A stretch of 64,000 bases of DNA from Dryomyza anilis (lineage: Eukaryota > Arthropoda > Insecta > Diptera > Dryomyzidae). A program made the position numbers and the translations under genes. How positions within the stretch are numbered: position 1 is the first letter of the stretch; each line of letters opens with the position of its first letter. The notes beneath the pieces were generated by a model that was not told the origin of the DNA, ran no database searches, and saw only the letters and a list, made by a program, of their open reading frames with translations. This document shows positions 32,745 through 46,445 of this stretch, in pieces. Location of the stretch: the NCBI GenBank assembly GCA_951804985.1, contig OX638130.1, forward strand, positions 77,928,583 to 77,992,582. Direction: 5' to 3'.

Positions 32745-34929
32745 AAAAGAGATGGAAGATCAGCGCATTAAAACACATGAGTGCGAATGATATGCTAATA
32801 GCATGCAGCATTCATGAAACGAGTAGAAGGTCTTCGAAATATGTCGAAGCTTGTCGAAACGTGTCGAACTGATGCATGCAGTATATAAGGGCGTCTGAGG
32901 CGCAGCACTTCAGTTGTGATTTGATAGTGAACTGGTGCATCTCATGAGCAAACATTGTTAAGCTAAATTGTAGTAACAGCAGTTGTTATAAGTGATTATT
33001 AAACTTGTTATTTAAGCAAATAAAGTTATGAGTTTGAATACAAAATTGTAGCCGCTCCATCGAAAAAATCTGGATACAGAGGAGAAAGTGCAGACCCAAG
33101 TTTTTGATATCAGTCAGTTGATCGGAGCTATGCAGCAACAGTTTTATGTAATGACTCAAGAAAATTCCAAACAGTTTCCAGAAAATTCCAATCAACTTAA
33201 AGCTGAACTTCAAGAAAATTCCAACAAATTGGATCAAATCTTTCTAAAAAATTCCGGCCAGTTTCACCATAATTCCAATCAGCTGAAAGCAGAGCTCCTA
33301 GAGAATTTTAACCAACATCATGTAAAAATGGAGCAACAGATGTAGAAACATTTTAAGCAGCTTCTGAAAGTTTCTAATACACTACATAGCAAAGTAAAAG
33401 GTTTTGAGGAGCATGTAAATGACAAAGAAGAGTTCCTAGAGAACTCCAACCAACATCAATTAAAAATGGAGCAACAAATGCAGGAACATTCTAAGCAGCG
33501 CTTATTGTGGTTCTGAAAGGAGGTACAGCCGAAGTATTGCAGACTGTTCCAGAAAGCGATAGAAAAAGTTACACATCGGTTATGTCTGCACTGCAACGAA
33601 AAGAAACATATGTACAGAATGGAACTAAAAGCCAGAATGCAAATAGATCGTTACACAGCGGTTATGTCTGCACTGCAACTAAAAGAAACATATAAACAGA
33701 ATGGAACTAAAAGCCAGAATGCAAAGAGATCGTGCATCGAAAACTGCAATTTCAGTACTATAAAGCTTAAAACATTTTTTCAAAAATTTGAAAGCAAAAA
33801 TATTGCGAACTTAAATTAAAAAAATTATTAAGAGAGCTTAGAGAATTGTGATAAATTACTCTCTCGGCACACATTTTAGGTAACACAAATTTCTTTTTGT
33901 TTTTTTTTTTTTTGCAAAAACTAATATCTGGACACAGTTTTTTTTTGCCAATTATCCTTAGGGCAAGGTTCATATTTTATTTTGTGATAAAGTTTGCATC
34001 TGCAACATATCGAAATCGTGCGATAACTTGCGATATAAAGTACCAAAAATGGCCTTTTTTGCAACTTTGACTCGAATTTTTGCAAAATTACACGTGGTGG
34101 GCAAATTCTGAGTACGCAGCATGAATCAGGAGACCGAAATCTATCATAAATGATAAGTTTCAGTGCGGTAGAAAATCTTTGTAGAACAGTGTTACCTAAA
34201 GTTAAATGGTGTAACCAAGACAGATAGATATTCATTTCCCACAATCGACGATATCCAAGGTATCGTAGAGCAGTGTTACCTAAAGTTAAATGGTGTAACC
34301 AAGACAGATAGATATTCATTTCCCACAATCGACGATACCTTGGATATACTCTCTAATGCATAATGGTTTTCTACGTTGGACTTGCAAAGCGGTTACTTGC
34401 AAGTAGAAATCTATAAGAACGATCCAGAGAAGACTGCATTCAGTACTGGAGATGGACTATGGCAATTTCTGGTAATGTCATTTGGACTATGCAATGCCCC
34501 AGTGTGAAAAATGTCCATAAATATCTGTACGGACAACAGTTTCACCTTAGAACCGAACACGCAGAACCGAACACGCAGTTTAAAGAAGGCCAAACTGCAC
34601 GTTGAATAGAGCGATTACAGAGCTACGCTTTCACCATTGAACATCGTAAAGGAGGACATAATGAAAATGCAGATGCTCTGCCACGGCGACCTTGTAAACT
34701 AGAATACAAAAAAGGCGGACATACTTGCATTCGTTTGCTGAATGTTTTACCTCTTGAGCAATGGACTTCAGAACAAATAAAAAATGATCCGAAAAGTGAT
34801 CCCGAGCTCACGAAAACTATGATTTTCCAGGAGCCGAAAAGAAAGCTTCCGACAGTCCAATAACTAATGCTTGCTGGGCACAGTGACACAGTGGAAAAGT
34901 AAAGGGGGCAGAACTGCTCAAAATTTAAT
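32745..34929 (+). mobile_element. Gypsy-B: degenerate Ty3/Gypsy element, left part
   Basis: An LTR lacking its 5' end (32745 to about 33030) carries tatataaggg (promoter), acttcagt (start site) and aataaa (33020). A gag-like coiled-coil frame follows (33088-33345, ENSKQFPENSNQLKAELQEN repeats), with an 82-bp tandem duplication (33560-33732), then an unrecognised stretch with another 82-bp tandem pair (34188-34345). RT (TLDLQSGYLQVEIYKNDPEK, VMSFGLCNAPV; near 34370-34505) and the RNase H end (IEHRKGGHNENADALPRRP; 34600-34700) follow with large deletions. It is cut at about 34929 by RTE copy 2 and continues at 36331. Confidence 0.75.
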
Positions 34930-36330
34930 TACTTACTTACTTATTTGGCCATTACAACCCATGTTTGGTCTCGATCGCAGCAATTATGTCTCGCCAGTCG
35001 CTTCTGCATTGCGCGCGCTGGCGCCAGTTTTGCACCCCAAGTGTTGCCAAGTTGTCTCGCACTTGGTCGCTCCACCTGAGATTCGGACGCCCTCTCCTTC
35101 GTTGACCACCACTGGGTACAGAATTGAACACCTTTTGTCCAAGCCGGCGTAGGCACTGGATCTTAATGCGCCTGACTATGTCAATGTCGACGTAGAGCTC
35201 ATACAGCTCGTCGTTCCATCTGATTCTGTACTCGTTTTCAACGCATATCGGGCCATAGATTTTCCGAAGAATTTTTCTCTCGAACGTTCCTAAAGCTCGT
35301 TCATCGGTGTTGACAAGCGTCCATGCCTCAGCGCCATAGAGGAGGACTGGCATGATGAGCGACTTATAGAGCGTAATTTTTGTCCGTCGAGGGAGAGCTC
35401 TGCTCCTCAATTGCCTACTGAGCCCAAAGTAACACCTGTTGGCAAGAGTTATTCTTTGACTAATCTCCAGGCTGACATTGTTTTCCTGGTTGATGTTGGG
35501 ACCTTGGTAGACGAAGTCCTTCATAACTTCGAAGTTGTGATTGTCAATAGTGACGTATTGTCCAAGACGCCGGGACTCTTTGTTTGTTGATACTAGGTAC
35601 TTCGTCTTGTCCTCGTTCAGCGTAAGACCCATTCGACGCGATTCCCTATCTAAACTGGAGAATGCTGCACTGACTGCTCGTACGCTCTGCCCAATGATGT
35701 CGATTTCATCAGTGTACCCAAGCAGCATGGAACTCTTGTTGAAGATAGTGCCATTGTGATGGAGTTGTGCAGCTCTTACAATCTTCTCCATTATTAGGTT
35801 GAAGAAGTTACACGATAGGGAATCGCCTTGTCTGTAACCTCGTTCGGTATTAAACGTATCGGAGAGGTTGTTCCCAATTCTTACTGAGCGACGTGTGTCG
35901 CTCAGGGTCATCCTGCAAAGCCTTAAAAGTGTCGCAGGTATACTGAACTCAGACTTGGTGGCGTATAGGCGACTCCTTATCGGACTGTCGAAGGCAGCTT
36001 TCTAGTCGACGAAAAGGTGGTGAGTGTCGATCTGCCTCTGTTTGGTCTTTTCGAGGATTTAGCGCAATGTGAAAATAGGTTCTATGGTGGACTTGCCAGG
36101 TCTGAAGCCGCACTGATAAGTTCTAATCAGTCTGTTGACGATGGGCTTCAGTCTTTCACATAATACGCTCGTTAGAACTTTATACGCGATATTGAGGAGA
36201 CTTATCCTACGGTAGTTGGCGCGTATCGTGGGATCCCCCTTCTTATGGATTGGGCAGAGTATACTGAGATTCCATTCGCTGGGCATGCTTTCTTCTTACC
36301 ATATGCTGCTGATGAGCTGGTGCATGCTCA
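34930..36330 (-). mobile_element. RTE-like LINE copy 2 inserted in Gypsy-B
   Basis: Minus strand, 5' truncated: LCPIHKKGDPTIRANYRRIS and YQCGFRPGKSTIEPIF (36286-36059), FNTERGYRQGDSLSCNFFNL, MLLGYTDEIDIIG (YADD changed to YTDE), LYGAEAWTLVNTDERALGTF, RRRGRPNLRWSDQVRDNL (35911-34952), then a (AAGT)n-like tail at 34930-34945. The mutated catalytic box and the frame breaks make it inactive. Confidence 0.8.
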
Positions 36331-36669
36331 ATATTTAATTGTTGTTCACAAATCGAAAATAAACGAGATATTGTCGAATTACCATGGTGGATCCACTGGA
36401 GGTCATATGGGCATTAGTTAAACGGTTTAGACACTAAAAAAAACGCTTCTAATGGGTCGGATACCAGGAGTCCGTCGCGGATTGCATCCGGAGTCGTCCG
36501 CAATGTGTACCATTAAAAGGACCAACAGTCACATGTCGCGGCAGGATGCATCAGTACAACTTGGAAGCAGCATTCGAGCGTATTGCCATGGTTGTGGCCG
36601 GGCCGTTTCCAATCAGTTATGCGGGTATCTCAGAAAAGTGGTTAATAAAAATTAAAAGGATTGGGAGCC
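36331..36669 (+). pseudogene. Gypsy-B integrase fragment after the RTE insertion
   Basis: In shifting plus frames: YHGGSTGGHMGIS (integrase zinc-binding histidines), CRGRMHQYNLEAAFERIAM and VVAGPFPIS (start of the catalytic core, with the usual D replaced by V). It ends at the duplication junction. Confidence 0.65.
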
Positions 36670-39600
36670 ACATGTTCATCCCAATCCCTTCCATCAAAAT
36701 TATTTGTCATACTGGTCATAGCTGCATTAATTGTTCGAAAATATCTTTCAATTTGACCATTTGCACGTGGTATCCGTACAGCTATTAAAAAGTGCCGAAT
36801 ACAGTTTTCTTTACAGAATTGATTAAATAATTTTGATGTAAATGTTGTACCACGATCGCTTATGACTTGTGTTGGTATTCCAACAAATTCTCCTATATCC
36901 AATAAACATTTAATTGTTATTTTAGTTGTTGTATTTTTAACAGGTCATAAAATAATAAATTTAGAAAACGAATCTATTATTCCAAATATATATTGATTTC
37001 TTCGTTTACACTTCGGAAAGGGCGCAAAAAATCAACATGAACTGTTTGAAATGGAATAGCTTTCTTTTCGATTGGATGAATGTTATAACGAGTTTCATCC
37101 TTATCTCTTTGATTGTACAAACAAGGTATGCAAGTGTTTATATACTTTTGAACAACTTTCCTCATTTTAGGAAACCAGTACATACGTTTAAGTCTTAATA
37201 AAGTTAATAAAGTTCGTTCTACGCCACCATGACCCACATCATCATGAGCTGTTTTTACAATACGACATCTCACACCTCTTGGAACGACAAAAAAAAAACC
37301 ATTTGCTGTCTTTTTAAACAATCATCCGTTTCTTATTTGATATTCTTTCGCAATGTCCTTTCTGGTATTGCTTTCGACTCCATTTAAAACATCAATTATA
37401 TCTTTTATAGATGTATCTTGTTGAATGGATATTTTGAGTGCTCGAATGAACACTCGTTTTCTTTAATCGAGGAGAACCAAGAAGCCGCTGCTTCTTACAA
37501 ACGCATAGCTGCATAAAACACCACCATGCGGTCGTCCCACTTGAAAATATTTTTTTATTTTTACGACAGTTGCGAGCCACTCGCGTGCCGTTTTACAATT
37601 TTTGTCGGATGGATTAAATGGTGGTATTAAACGCTTGCACTCTTCAAGACCGCATATCAGAGAACCCGAAGCATTCTGAGATTGATTGTTAATAAGTGAT
37701 ATATCCCTGTCCACTCTTTTGCCTAGTGCATTTTTTTTCCGACTAATTGGCGTTCTCTTTCAACCAACTCGCGTTCGCGTTGCGCAAGCGTAATTTCACG
37801 TTGCGAAATCAAATCATCTGCGCGTTCGACCGCAGATGAACCGACGTTTTTTTTTGACATATTTTTTTTTTACGAAAACAAATTATAATTATTTTCCATT
37901 TTATTTGACAAGAGGCGTGCGCGGCGGGTCAACACAATTATTTGTTGGGTCCCACTTCTGAAATTTATAACGAGCTCGCCAACACGCCCGTTTATATCGC
38001 CTATTGATTTGAACAGAGCTCAAAACAACGACAATCGTGTTGACCGTTCAAATGTTCATTCAAATGTTCGTTCAAATGTTGAGCATCTAGTCGGGTTTTT
38101 CTCGCTCAATAATTAAGTTACTTTACACTAGGTACTTCGTCTTGTCCTCTTTCACAGTAACACCCATTCGACGCGATTCCCTTTCTAAACTGAGAATGCT
38201 GCACTGACTGCTCGTACGCTCTGTCCAATGATGTCGATATCATCAGCGTACCCGAGCAGCATGGAACTCTTGTTGAAGATAGTGCCATTGTGATGGAGTT
38301 GTGCAGCTCTTACAATCTTTTCCATTATTAGGTTGAAGAAGTCACACGATTGGGAATGGCCTTGTCTGAAACCTCGTTCGGTATTAAACGTATCGGAGAG
38401 GTTGTTCGCAATTCTCACTGAGCAACGTGTGGGACACCGCACAACAATAGAACTGCGCGAATTAGTCTTATTTCACTTCAAATACGAGAAAACCTAACAA
38501 AAAATGTCTGAATTCGTAAACTGGAGTGCCTCTACCGTGCAGAGCACCCACCAGTGCTTTTTGCTCGAAAATCGTGTGGCCAATAAGGGAAGAAATACTC
38601 CGAATAAAATATTTACGGAAGCGGACGAACGACTTGTTCTGCGTGAAACAAAGAAAAATCCGAAGCTTTCGGCTCCAAAATTGGGCATGGATGTTTAGAA
38701 AGAGTTGAGCAATAAATGTTTTGCCGAAATTATTCTCCGAATCCTGGGGGCCAACGATTTTAATGGTCGAGTAGCACGCAAGAAACCTTTCACAAACAAA
38801 CATAATCAGCTATGTCGACTGAACTTCGCCAAACAGCATGTTGTCCATCCGGGTACATTCTGGAACGACGTCATATTCTCAGACGAGTCCAAATTCAATA
38901 TATTTGGATCCGACGGAATGCATTACGTGTGGCGTAAGGGTAATACCGAGCGAGACAATATACACCTCAAGCCTACAGTAAAGCATGGTTGCGGTTTGGG
39001 CCTGTATGGCTGCTTCCGGTGTTGGAAAACTAGTTTTTATTGATGAGATTATGAACAAGACAATGTATCTGAACATTCTAAATAAAAATGTACTTCAATG
39101 TGCAGTTACTTTGGGTGTACGATAAGAATTCTATCATAACAACGACCCGAAACATAAATCGGGAATTGTCCAGTCATGGTTGATTTGGAATTGGCCGCAT
39201 CTTATGACTCCGTCTGCACAGTCACCAGACACTGAAAATTTGTGGGCAATTTTGGAGAATGGCGATGGAAGATGGAAGAATGGCAATTGATGGAAGAATG
39301 GCAAAAAATCTTACCAGCGATTACAGTAAAATTTGTGGAATCAATGCCTAGGCGTCTTTAAGATATAATTAAACAAAAAGACGGCCACACAACATATTAA
39401 TAGACATGCACATAACATTTTTTAAGATACAGTGTTGTGCACGAAATAAGCTGCGGCGTTGAATTTTCAACATTTTCTGTTTTTTTGCTTTATCTTTTTT
39501 AAAGAAGTGTATGTAAAGCAATTTAAGTTTCTCTGTAAACGTTTATTTCCTATTGTCTTCTATTACTGAAAGACAAGTGGTCGAAGAAAGCAATAACAAA

Positions 39601-42600
39601 AACATGCATTGTTCGGAACAAAGAAACGCGAATCCGCTGTTCTGGTCAATATTGTTTTACAAAAAAAAAACAAACTTCCTTTTGTACAATAAAAAGTATT
39701 TCCAGTGTTCGGAAAATGTGGGAAGAATCACTTGCTGGGCATCCTAAAAGAAATTGCAATCACCCCACAGAACAACATCCAATCATATATGATTCCATAT
39801 CTACTCATATACGCTTTAATATATAAATATATATATATATATGGTTTCATATATGTCATATATGACTATATATGATTTTATCTGATTTTATATGGGATCA
39901 TATAAATTATATATAATATCATATAACTTATATACAATATTCTATATCTATCATATATGATCAGATACGATTATACAAGAAATCATATCAAATTAGATAT
40001 GATCATATATGGAACCATATATATTTATACATGATTTGATATAATTATATATAAACATTTTTTCACGGCTACAAATACAAATTTAAAAATATCTTATTCA
40101 AAAAATTGTATAAATGCGTTAATCGTATTTTTTTATTTGATTTTAACTCCTAACTAAAATGAAATAAATTGATTTTCGAGGTTATTGCACAATGAAATAA
40201 CTCCTAACAAATAAAACGAAATTAATCCTAATTTTGTTGAAATAACACCGTGTTTACCTTAGGTGTTATTTCGCGGAGCCACGAAAAAGAGATGGAAGAT
40301 CAGCGCATTAAAACACATGAGTGCGAATGATATGCTAATAGCATGCAGCATTCATGAAACGAGTAGAAGGTCTTCGAAATATGTCGAAGCTTGTCGAAAC
40401 GTGTCGAACTGATGCATGCAGTATATAAGGGCGTCTGAGGCGCAGCACTTCAGTTGTGATTTGATAGTGAACTGGTGCATCTCATGAGCAAACATTGTTA
40501 AGCTAAATTGTAGTAACAGCAGTTGTTATAAGTGATTATTAAACTTGTTATTTAAGCAAATAAAGTTATGAGTTTGAATACAAAATTGTAGCCGCTCCAT
40601 CGAAAAAATCTGGATACAGAGGAAAAAGTGCAGACCCAAGTTTTTGATATCAGTCAGTTGATCGGAGCTATGCAGCAACAGTTTTATGTAATGACTCAAG
40701 AAAATTCCAAACAGTTTCCAGAAAATTCCAATCAACTTAAAGCTGAACTTCAAGAAAATTCCAACAAATTGGATCAAATCTTTCTAGAAAATTCCGGCCA
40801 GTTTCACCATAATTCCAATCAGCTGAAAGCAGAGCTCCTAGAGAATTTTAACCAACATCATGTAAAAATGGAGCAACAGATGTAGAAACATTTTAAGCAG
40901 CTTCTGAAAGTTTCTAATACACTACATAGCAAAGTAAAAGGTTTTGAGGAGCATGTAAATGACAAAGAAGAGTTCCTAGAGAACTCCAACCAACATCAAT
41001 TAAAAATGGAGCAACAAATGCAGGAACATTCTAAGCAGCGCTTATTGTGGTTCTGAAAGGAGGTACAGCCGAAGTATTGCAGACTGTTCCAGAAAGCGAT
41101 AGAAAAAGTTACACATCGGTTATGTCTGCACTGCAACGAAAAGAAACATATGTACAGAATGGAACTAAAAGCCAGAATGCAAATAGATCGTTACACAGCG
41201 GTTATGTCTGCACTGCAACTAAAAGAAACATATGTACAGAATGGAACTAAAAGCCAGAATGCAAAGAGATCGTTCATCGAAAACTGCAATTTCAGTACTA
41301 TAAAGCTTAAAACATTTTTTCAAAAATTTGAAAGCAAAAATATTGCGAACTTAAATTAAAAAAATTATTAAGTGAGCTTAGAGAATTGTGATAAATTACT
41401 CTCTCGGCACACTTTTTAGGTAACACAAATTTCTTTTTGTTTTTTTTTTTTTGCAAAAACTAATATCTGGACACAGTTTTTTTTTGCCAATTATCCTTAG
41501 GGCAAGGTTCATATTTTATTTTGTGATAAAGTTTGCATCTGCAACATATCGAAATCGTGCGATAACTTGCGATATAAAGTACCAAAAATGGCCTTTTTTG
41601 CAACTTTGACTCGAATTTTTGCAAAATTACACGTGGTGGGCAAATTCTGAGTACGCAGCATGAATCAGGAGACCGAAATCTATCATAAATGATAAGTTTC
41701 AGTGCGGTAGAAAATCTTTGTAGAACAGTGTTACCTAAAGTTAAATGGTGTAACCAAGACAGATAGATATTCATTTCCCACAATCGACGATATCCAAGGT
41801 ATCGTAGAGCAGTGTTACCTAAAGTTAAATGGTGTAACCAAGACAGATAGATATTCATTTCCCACAATCGACGATACCTTGGATATACTCTCTAATGCAT
41901 AATGGTTTTCTACGTTGGACTTGCAAAGCGGTTACTTGCAAGTAGAAATCTATAAGAACGATCCAGAGAAGACTGCATTCAGTACTGGAGATGGACTATG
42001 GCAATTTCTGGTAATGTCATTTGGGCTATGCAATGCCCCAGTGTGAAAAATGTCCATAAATATCTGTACGGACAACAGTTTCACCTTAGAACCGAACACG
42101 CAGAACCGAACACGCAGTTTAAAGAAGGCCAAACTGCACGTTGAATAGAGCGATTACAGAGCTACGCTTTCACCATAGAACATCGTAAAGGAGGATATAA
42201 TGAAAATGCAGATGCTCTGCCACGGCGACCTTGTAAACTAGAATACAAAAAAGGCGGACATACTTGCATTCGTTTGCTGAATGTTTTACCTCTTGAGCAA
42301 TGGGCTTCAGAACAAATAAAAAATGATCCGAAAAGTGATCCCGAGCTCACGAAAACTATGATTTTCCAGGAGCCGAAAAGAAAGCTTCCGACAGTCCAAT
42401 AACTAATGCTTGCTGGGCACAGTGACACAGTGGAAAAGTAAAGGGGGCAGAACTGCTCAAAATTTAATTACTTACTTACTTATTTGGCCATTACAACCCA
42501 TGTTTGGTCTCGATCGCAGCAATTATGTCTCGCCAGTCGCTTCTGCATTGCGCGCGCTGGCGCCAGTTTTGCACCCCAAGTGTTGCCAAGTTGTCTCGCA

Positions 42601-43040
42601 CTTGGTCGCTCCACCTGAGATTCGGACGCCCTCTCCTTCGTTGACCACCACTGGGTACAGAATTGAACACCTTTTGTCCAAGCCGGCGTAGGCACTGGAT
42701 CTTAATGCGCCTGACTATGTCAATGTCGACGTAGAGCTCATACAGCTCGTCGTTCCATCTGATTCTGTACTCGTTTTCAACGCATATCGGGCCATAGATT
42801 TTCCGAAGAATCTTTCTCTCGAACGTTCCTAAAGCTCGTTCATCGGTGTTGACAAGCGTCCATGCCTCAGCGCCATAGAGGAGGACTGGCATGATGAGCG
42901 ACTTATAGAGCGTAATTTTTGTCCGTCGAGGCAGAGCTCTGCTCCTCAATTGCCTACTGAGCCCAAAGTAACACCTGTTGGCAAGAGTTATTCTTTGACT
43001 AATCTCCAGGCTGACATTGTTTTCCTGGTTGATGTTGGGA
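36670..43040. repeat. Segmental duplication, copy 2 (6.37 kb)
   Basis: Contents in order: Gypsy-A integrase and gag parts (36670-38127), RTE RT piece (38128-38442), Tc1 pseudogene (38504-39370), TATATGA tract (39780-40065), Gypsy-B LTR/gag/pol (40285-42469), RTE 3' part (42470-43040). The left junction (36669/36670) fuses the plus-strand integrase of Gypsy-B to the minus-strand integrase of Gypsy-A; the right end stops at 43040 against repeat F. Confidence 0.95.
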
Positions 43041-43400
43041 GTACCTCTGCCGCATGGCTTTTTTGTTGTTGTTGCTGGTTTTACACAGCAATCAGAGAGT
43101 TGCAAAAAAAACAGAATACTCCAGGAAAAAGAGTTTCAATTATTGCGTTCATAAAATAAATTACCAAATTCTTAAGTGAAATGAAAAAAAACATATTTCG
43201 ATAAAGATAAATATAACTACGATTACAATTAATTAAAGTAAAATGGATTAATACAATTCAAACTAGAAAGTGAATTTTTTTCTAAAGTGTTTTCACAGAT
43301 TTTAAAAATGCATAAAATATTTAAAATAAATTTAATATATAAAATTGCAAAGAAAAAGTAATTTCTTTTTCCATTATATTTACAAACAAATTTTCAGCTA
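43041..43400. repeat. Repeat F, copy 1
   Basis: gccgcatggcttttttgttg through gttttacacagca, gagtttcaatta, aaatgaaaaaaaacatattt and aagtgttttcacagattt matches 57830-58099 plus 59681-59727. It is a dispersed repeat of unknown class; the right copy is interrupted by a PIF/Harbinger-like element. Confidence 0.75.
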
Positions 43401-45251
43401 GCTGGATGATTTTTACTTGTATAACATAAACAAAAACAAGAAAGATAATAGAGAGGAAGTGAAATATAATTAAGACGAAAACTTTATTTTTCAGTGCATA
43501 TACGTTGCTAACTCATTCCTAACAATATTGCTGGAATATTACTAAATACTTCTGCAATATACCAAGAAGCGAACATAGTTATATTTCTGGAACATTGCAG
43601 CAATATTACTGGCAATATTTCAGGCTTGCAGTGCAATGTCCCAGCGACGTTGCTGCAATATTTTAGTGCTGTAGGGGATAATATGTACATATGGTGTAAA
43701 GTTTTCGTTAATGTAAAGATTACAAAAAATTATGATCATAAAGCGGATTTATAATATAATAATAATAAGAGGAACAACTAATGTAATTCTGATCGGGACC
43801 ATTGACTCTTTAGGTAATGTAAACCCTATTGTGAGCATGATAAGTACATGACAAGGCAATGATCATGTTGACTAAAATAGGGGTTACCCGTTTAAAACCC
43901 GATAATTTCCTGATGGCGCATCTGGAAAATTTTTACTAGGGGTACTATGCTACATATCATAATTCATAACTACCATATCAAATATGAACCAATTTTGTCA
44001 ACGATAACGACAGAATAGGCAAAACAGACATATTAAAATAACAAAAAATTGTTAAATTATTTTAAGATTTTCGTATATTCTCATCACTTAAAGTTATTTT
44101 AAATGACGTGTGGCAAACATGTTTATCACCATTAGAAAGAAGACATACAAGACATTATGCTTGTAACATGATTTATGAGAACATTTTAAAGCTTTTTTCC
44201 ATGTCTAATTTTGTATGATGTAGCCATTAGAAATTTTTGATACACAAAATAATAGTTCTCTCAATTCTCAATATATAAAATTAACATTCAGCATGTGTCG
44301 TATATTGAAAGATTAACGACAGTTTTAATGTAACCCAGTTTTATTCTAAAAAAGCACTTGGTCTCAATTTTTGGACATTAAGCTAGTACAGAGGGATTTT
44401 TTCATTTTTTGTATTTTTTCTTGGTTCTCATAACTTTTGAATAAATTGATATATTTTCAACATTCTGCAACAAACTTTAATTTCCAATTTTCGTCGAGCT
44501 AGACTAAGCTATTGTCCCATAGTGCACTGCATAGCTTGCAAGTTTGTAAAAATAAACACAAATTGGTAATACCGATCACTTCAATGCCAATCGGACGTAG
44601 TCCTTTTTGTGTTTTACCGTAGCAGTACATTATGGGTACTTCAGTTTTCTTCATAAATGTAATGTGGAATACATGGATTACTTTGAGCGTACTTCACTTA
44701 ATATCCTATTCGAACATTCTTTGTAATGCCTGGTTTTCACTATGTCATATTTGTTTTCTTTACATTGTGATTGCGAAGCAGAAATTGTCCAAAATTATAA
44801 TGTTCATTATCCATGTCCAAAGAAATCATAATGCTAACATGTTGGCATTTTTTAAAATCTTTGCCATGTCGAAAAAACAATAAATTTGAAAAATTTTCGA
44901 ACATGAAACTGACACAAAATTATATAGTGAAAACCAAGCATAACAGTGCGTTCTCTACATAGATAGAAAAAATATGAATCACATGACTATTTATATGTTT
45001 TTCAAGCGATAAAGTGCATTTGATATCTTATATTTTGCTCCAAACAATTAGTCCGATTACAAAAAAAGAAATAATTCAATTTTCTTTAATTTAAGTATAA
45101 TAAGTATCAAAGAGGACCACGTCATATATGAATTTCATAATCAAGTCTGTGCCATTAAAGTAATGTAATGTAATTTATATTTGTTTGTTTTGAATATAGT
45201 AATTAAATTTCAGTGTTTTACTTTGCATATCACTTTATTTTTCAATATTAG
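43401..45251. other. Rest of the large ATM intron
   Basis: 43515-43680 repeats gcaatatt/aatattgc words in both orientations. The remainder to the ATM acceptor at 45251 has no recognised gene or element; the short ORF at 44632 has no recognisable motif. Confidence 0.5.
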
Positions 45252-46215
45252 GCTGGCCATCTTTAGTGAATTGATTTCCACATACAATAACATAATAAAT
45301 ATTGGCAACTTTCAACAAATATTGCATACGACATATCAAATGTTATGTGCATTTAAAACTGCTGACCATTTAAAGTATATCAGAATATGTATATCATCAA
45401 TTCTGCGACAAGAAGAAATATTTTTGAAAACGGACATATTTCCACTGCATTGTAAAGAATTATGGTCAGGTATCGTTGATTTTCTTAAAGCAGATGCCTC
45501 TACTAACAATGTCATAATACGGACCAAACAACTTTTGTTCCAGGATTTGATTGTCTACGAAAAATGTTCGCTTATGGATATAAATGCTCTTCTAGAAACA
45601 TTTATAGTTAATAAGGTAATGAGACGCTCTGAATGTATGGCTACTATCCGTTGTATTCTTATTCATGCAAACCATTATGGTTTGGATAAAACATCGGACT
45701 TAGTTTGTCGTACGATAAATTGGATTTGTGAGACTGATTGTAAACTGGAAGCAAAAAGCGTCTTACAAGGCATATCACCAATTGATGTCAATTTGCTTGT
45801 AGATACTGCAGCTATTGCAGTTATTAATTTCTTAAATCCTACCGAGAAATTCGAATCTACAAATTGTGAGACTGCAACTAATTCCCGAAATACTGTTTTA
45901 TTGCTGTACAAATATAATCGACAGTTCATATGTATTGAGGAATACGGTAGAGAAAAGAAAGCTAAGTGTGATTTGATTGCAAAAGACGTTACAAAAAATT
46001 GCCTTTTTCAAAGTAATTACGAACTACTTATGCGATTGCTTAATTTTAATAACACGAATGAAATTACACCCAATGCTATTTCTCTGGATCTCAAACGACT
46101 AAACACTCTCGCATGTTTAATGGTGAAGTTTATGGAATATGGTGTCTTCGAAGACTGTAATTATACACAATGTCCACTGATTAAACGTATTGGATTCTAT
46201 CTAAGTCACTTAGAG
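45252..46215 (+). CDS. tefu: ATM (tefu) exon d (large)
   Basis: The acceptor caatattag|G completes the split Trp codon of exon c, so the joined protein reads ETW-LAIFSELISTYNN, paralleling VPWLQIATQLISKYP of human ATM. The 321 codons continue with LWSGIVDFLK, RSECMATIRCILIHANHYG, TSDLVCRTINWICE and LKRLNTLACLMVKFMEYGVFE, each with a counterpart in the same order in ATM. Donor TTAGAG|GTAGGT, phase 0. All alpha-helical, with no kinase motif, as expected for the N-terminal solenoid. Residues of the frame before 45252 (from 45181) are intronic. Confidence 0.85.
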
Positions 46216-46267
46216 GTAGGTAATATTTGCATTAATATTAAATATTCTGGTAAAATTTAAATTACAG

Positions 46268-46445
46268 TTCCAACTAAAAAGCAGTGAACCTAAAAATGTT
46301 GCCGGCGCAGATTTATTGGAAATATTGACACGCATTGAAAACCTATTTTTGATTTTCTCATCAAATCAAGTTTTGCTTTGTTATTTAGAAGCTCAACCGT
46401 TAGACGAATTAATTACTTTTGTTGGAAATTCATTAAAACACACAA
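46268..46445 (+). CDS. tefu: ATM (tefu) exon e
   Basis: The 52-bp intron 46216-46267 ends in aaattacag. The 59 codons plus one base (FQLKSSEPKNVAGADLLEIL...SNQVLLCYLEAQPLDELITF) match the ATM helices with ..[20 protein letters not shown]. Donor ACACAA|GTAATA leaves phase 1; reading on gives a stop at 46458, so splicing is needed. The phase agrees with exon f at 53028. Confidence 0.7.

Larger units (their letters stand above)
29130..35501. repeat. Segmental duplication, copy 1 (6.37 kb)
   Basis: It matches 36670-43040 base for base apart from roughly 18 substitutions or single-base indels noticed by eye (for example gagaaag/gaaaaag near 33082 and a T-run difference near 33905). It starts within Gypsy-A integrase and ends within RTE copy 2. 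The spacing is 7,540 bp, and 35502-36669 stands between the copies. Confidence 0.95.

Noticed and set aside
33921..34328. 135-residue minus ORF with an internal WEMNIYLSWLHHLTLGNT repeat
   Set aside because: The repeat is an 82-bp DNA tandem duplication; the frame has no recognisable domain and is antisense to the Gypsy-B remnant.
34871..35152. 93-residue plus ORF at the RTE 3' end (also at 42410 and 26974)
   Set aside because: Antisense shadow of the RTE C-terminal coding region.
44632..44883. 83-residue hydrophobic ORF in the ATM intron
   Set aside because: AT-rich DNA gives Phe/Ile/Leu-rich frames by chance; no motif, splice or start support.
45336..45929. Minus-strand ORFs opposite ATM exon d
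   Set aside because: Shadows of the real exon; no motif and no splice logic on that strand.
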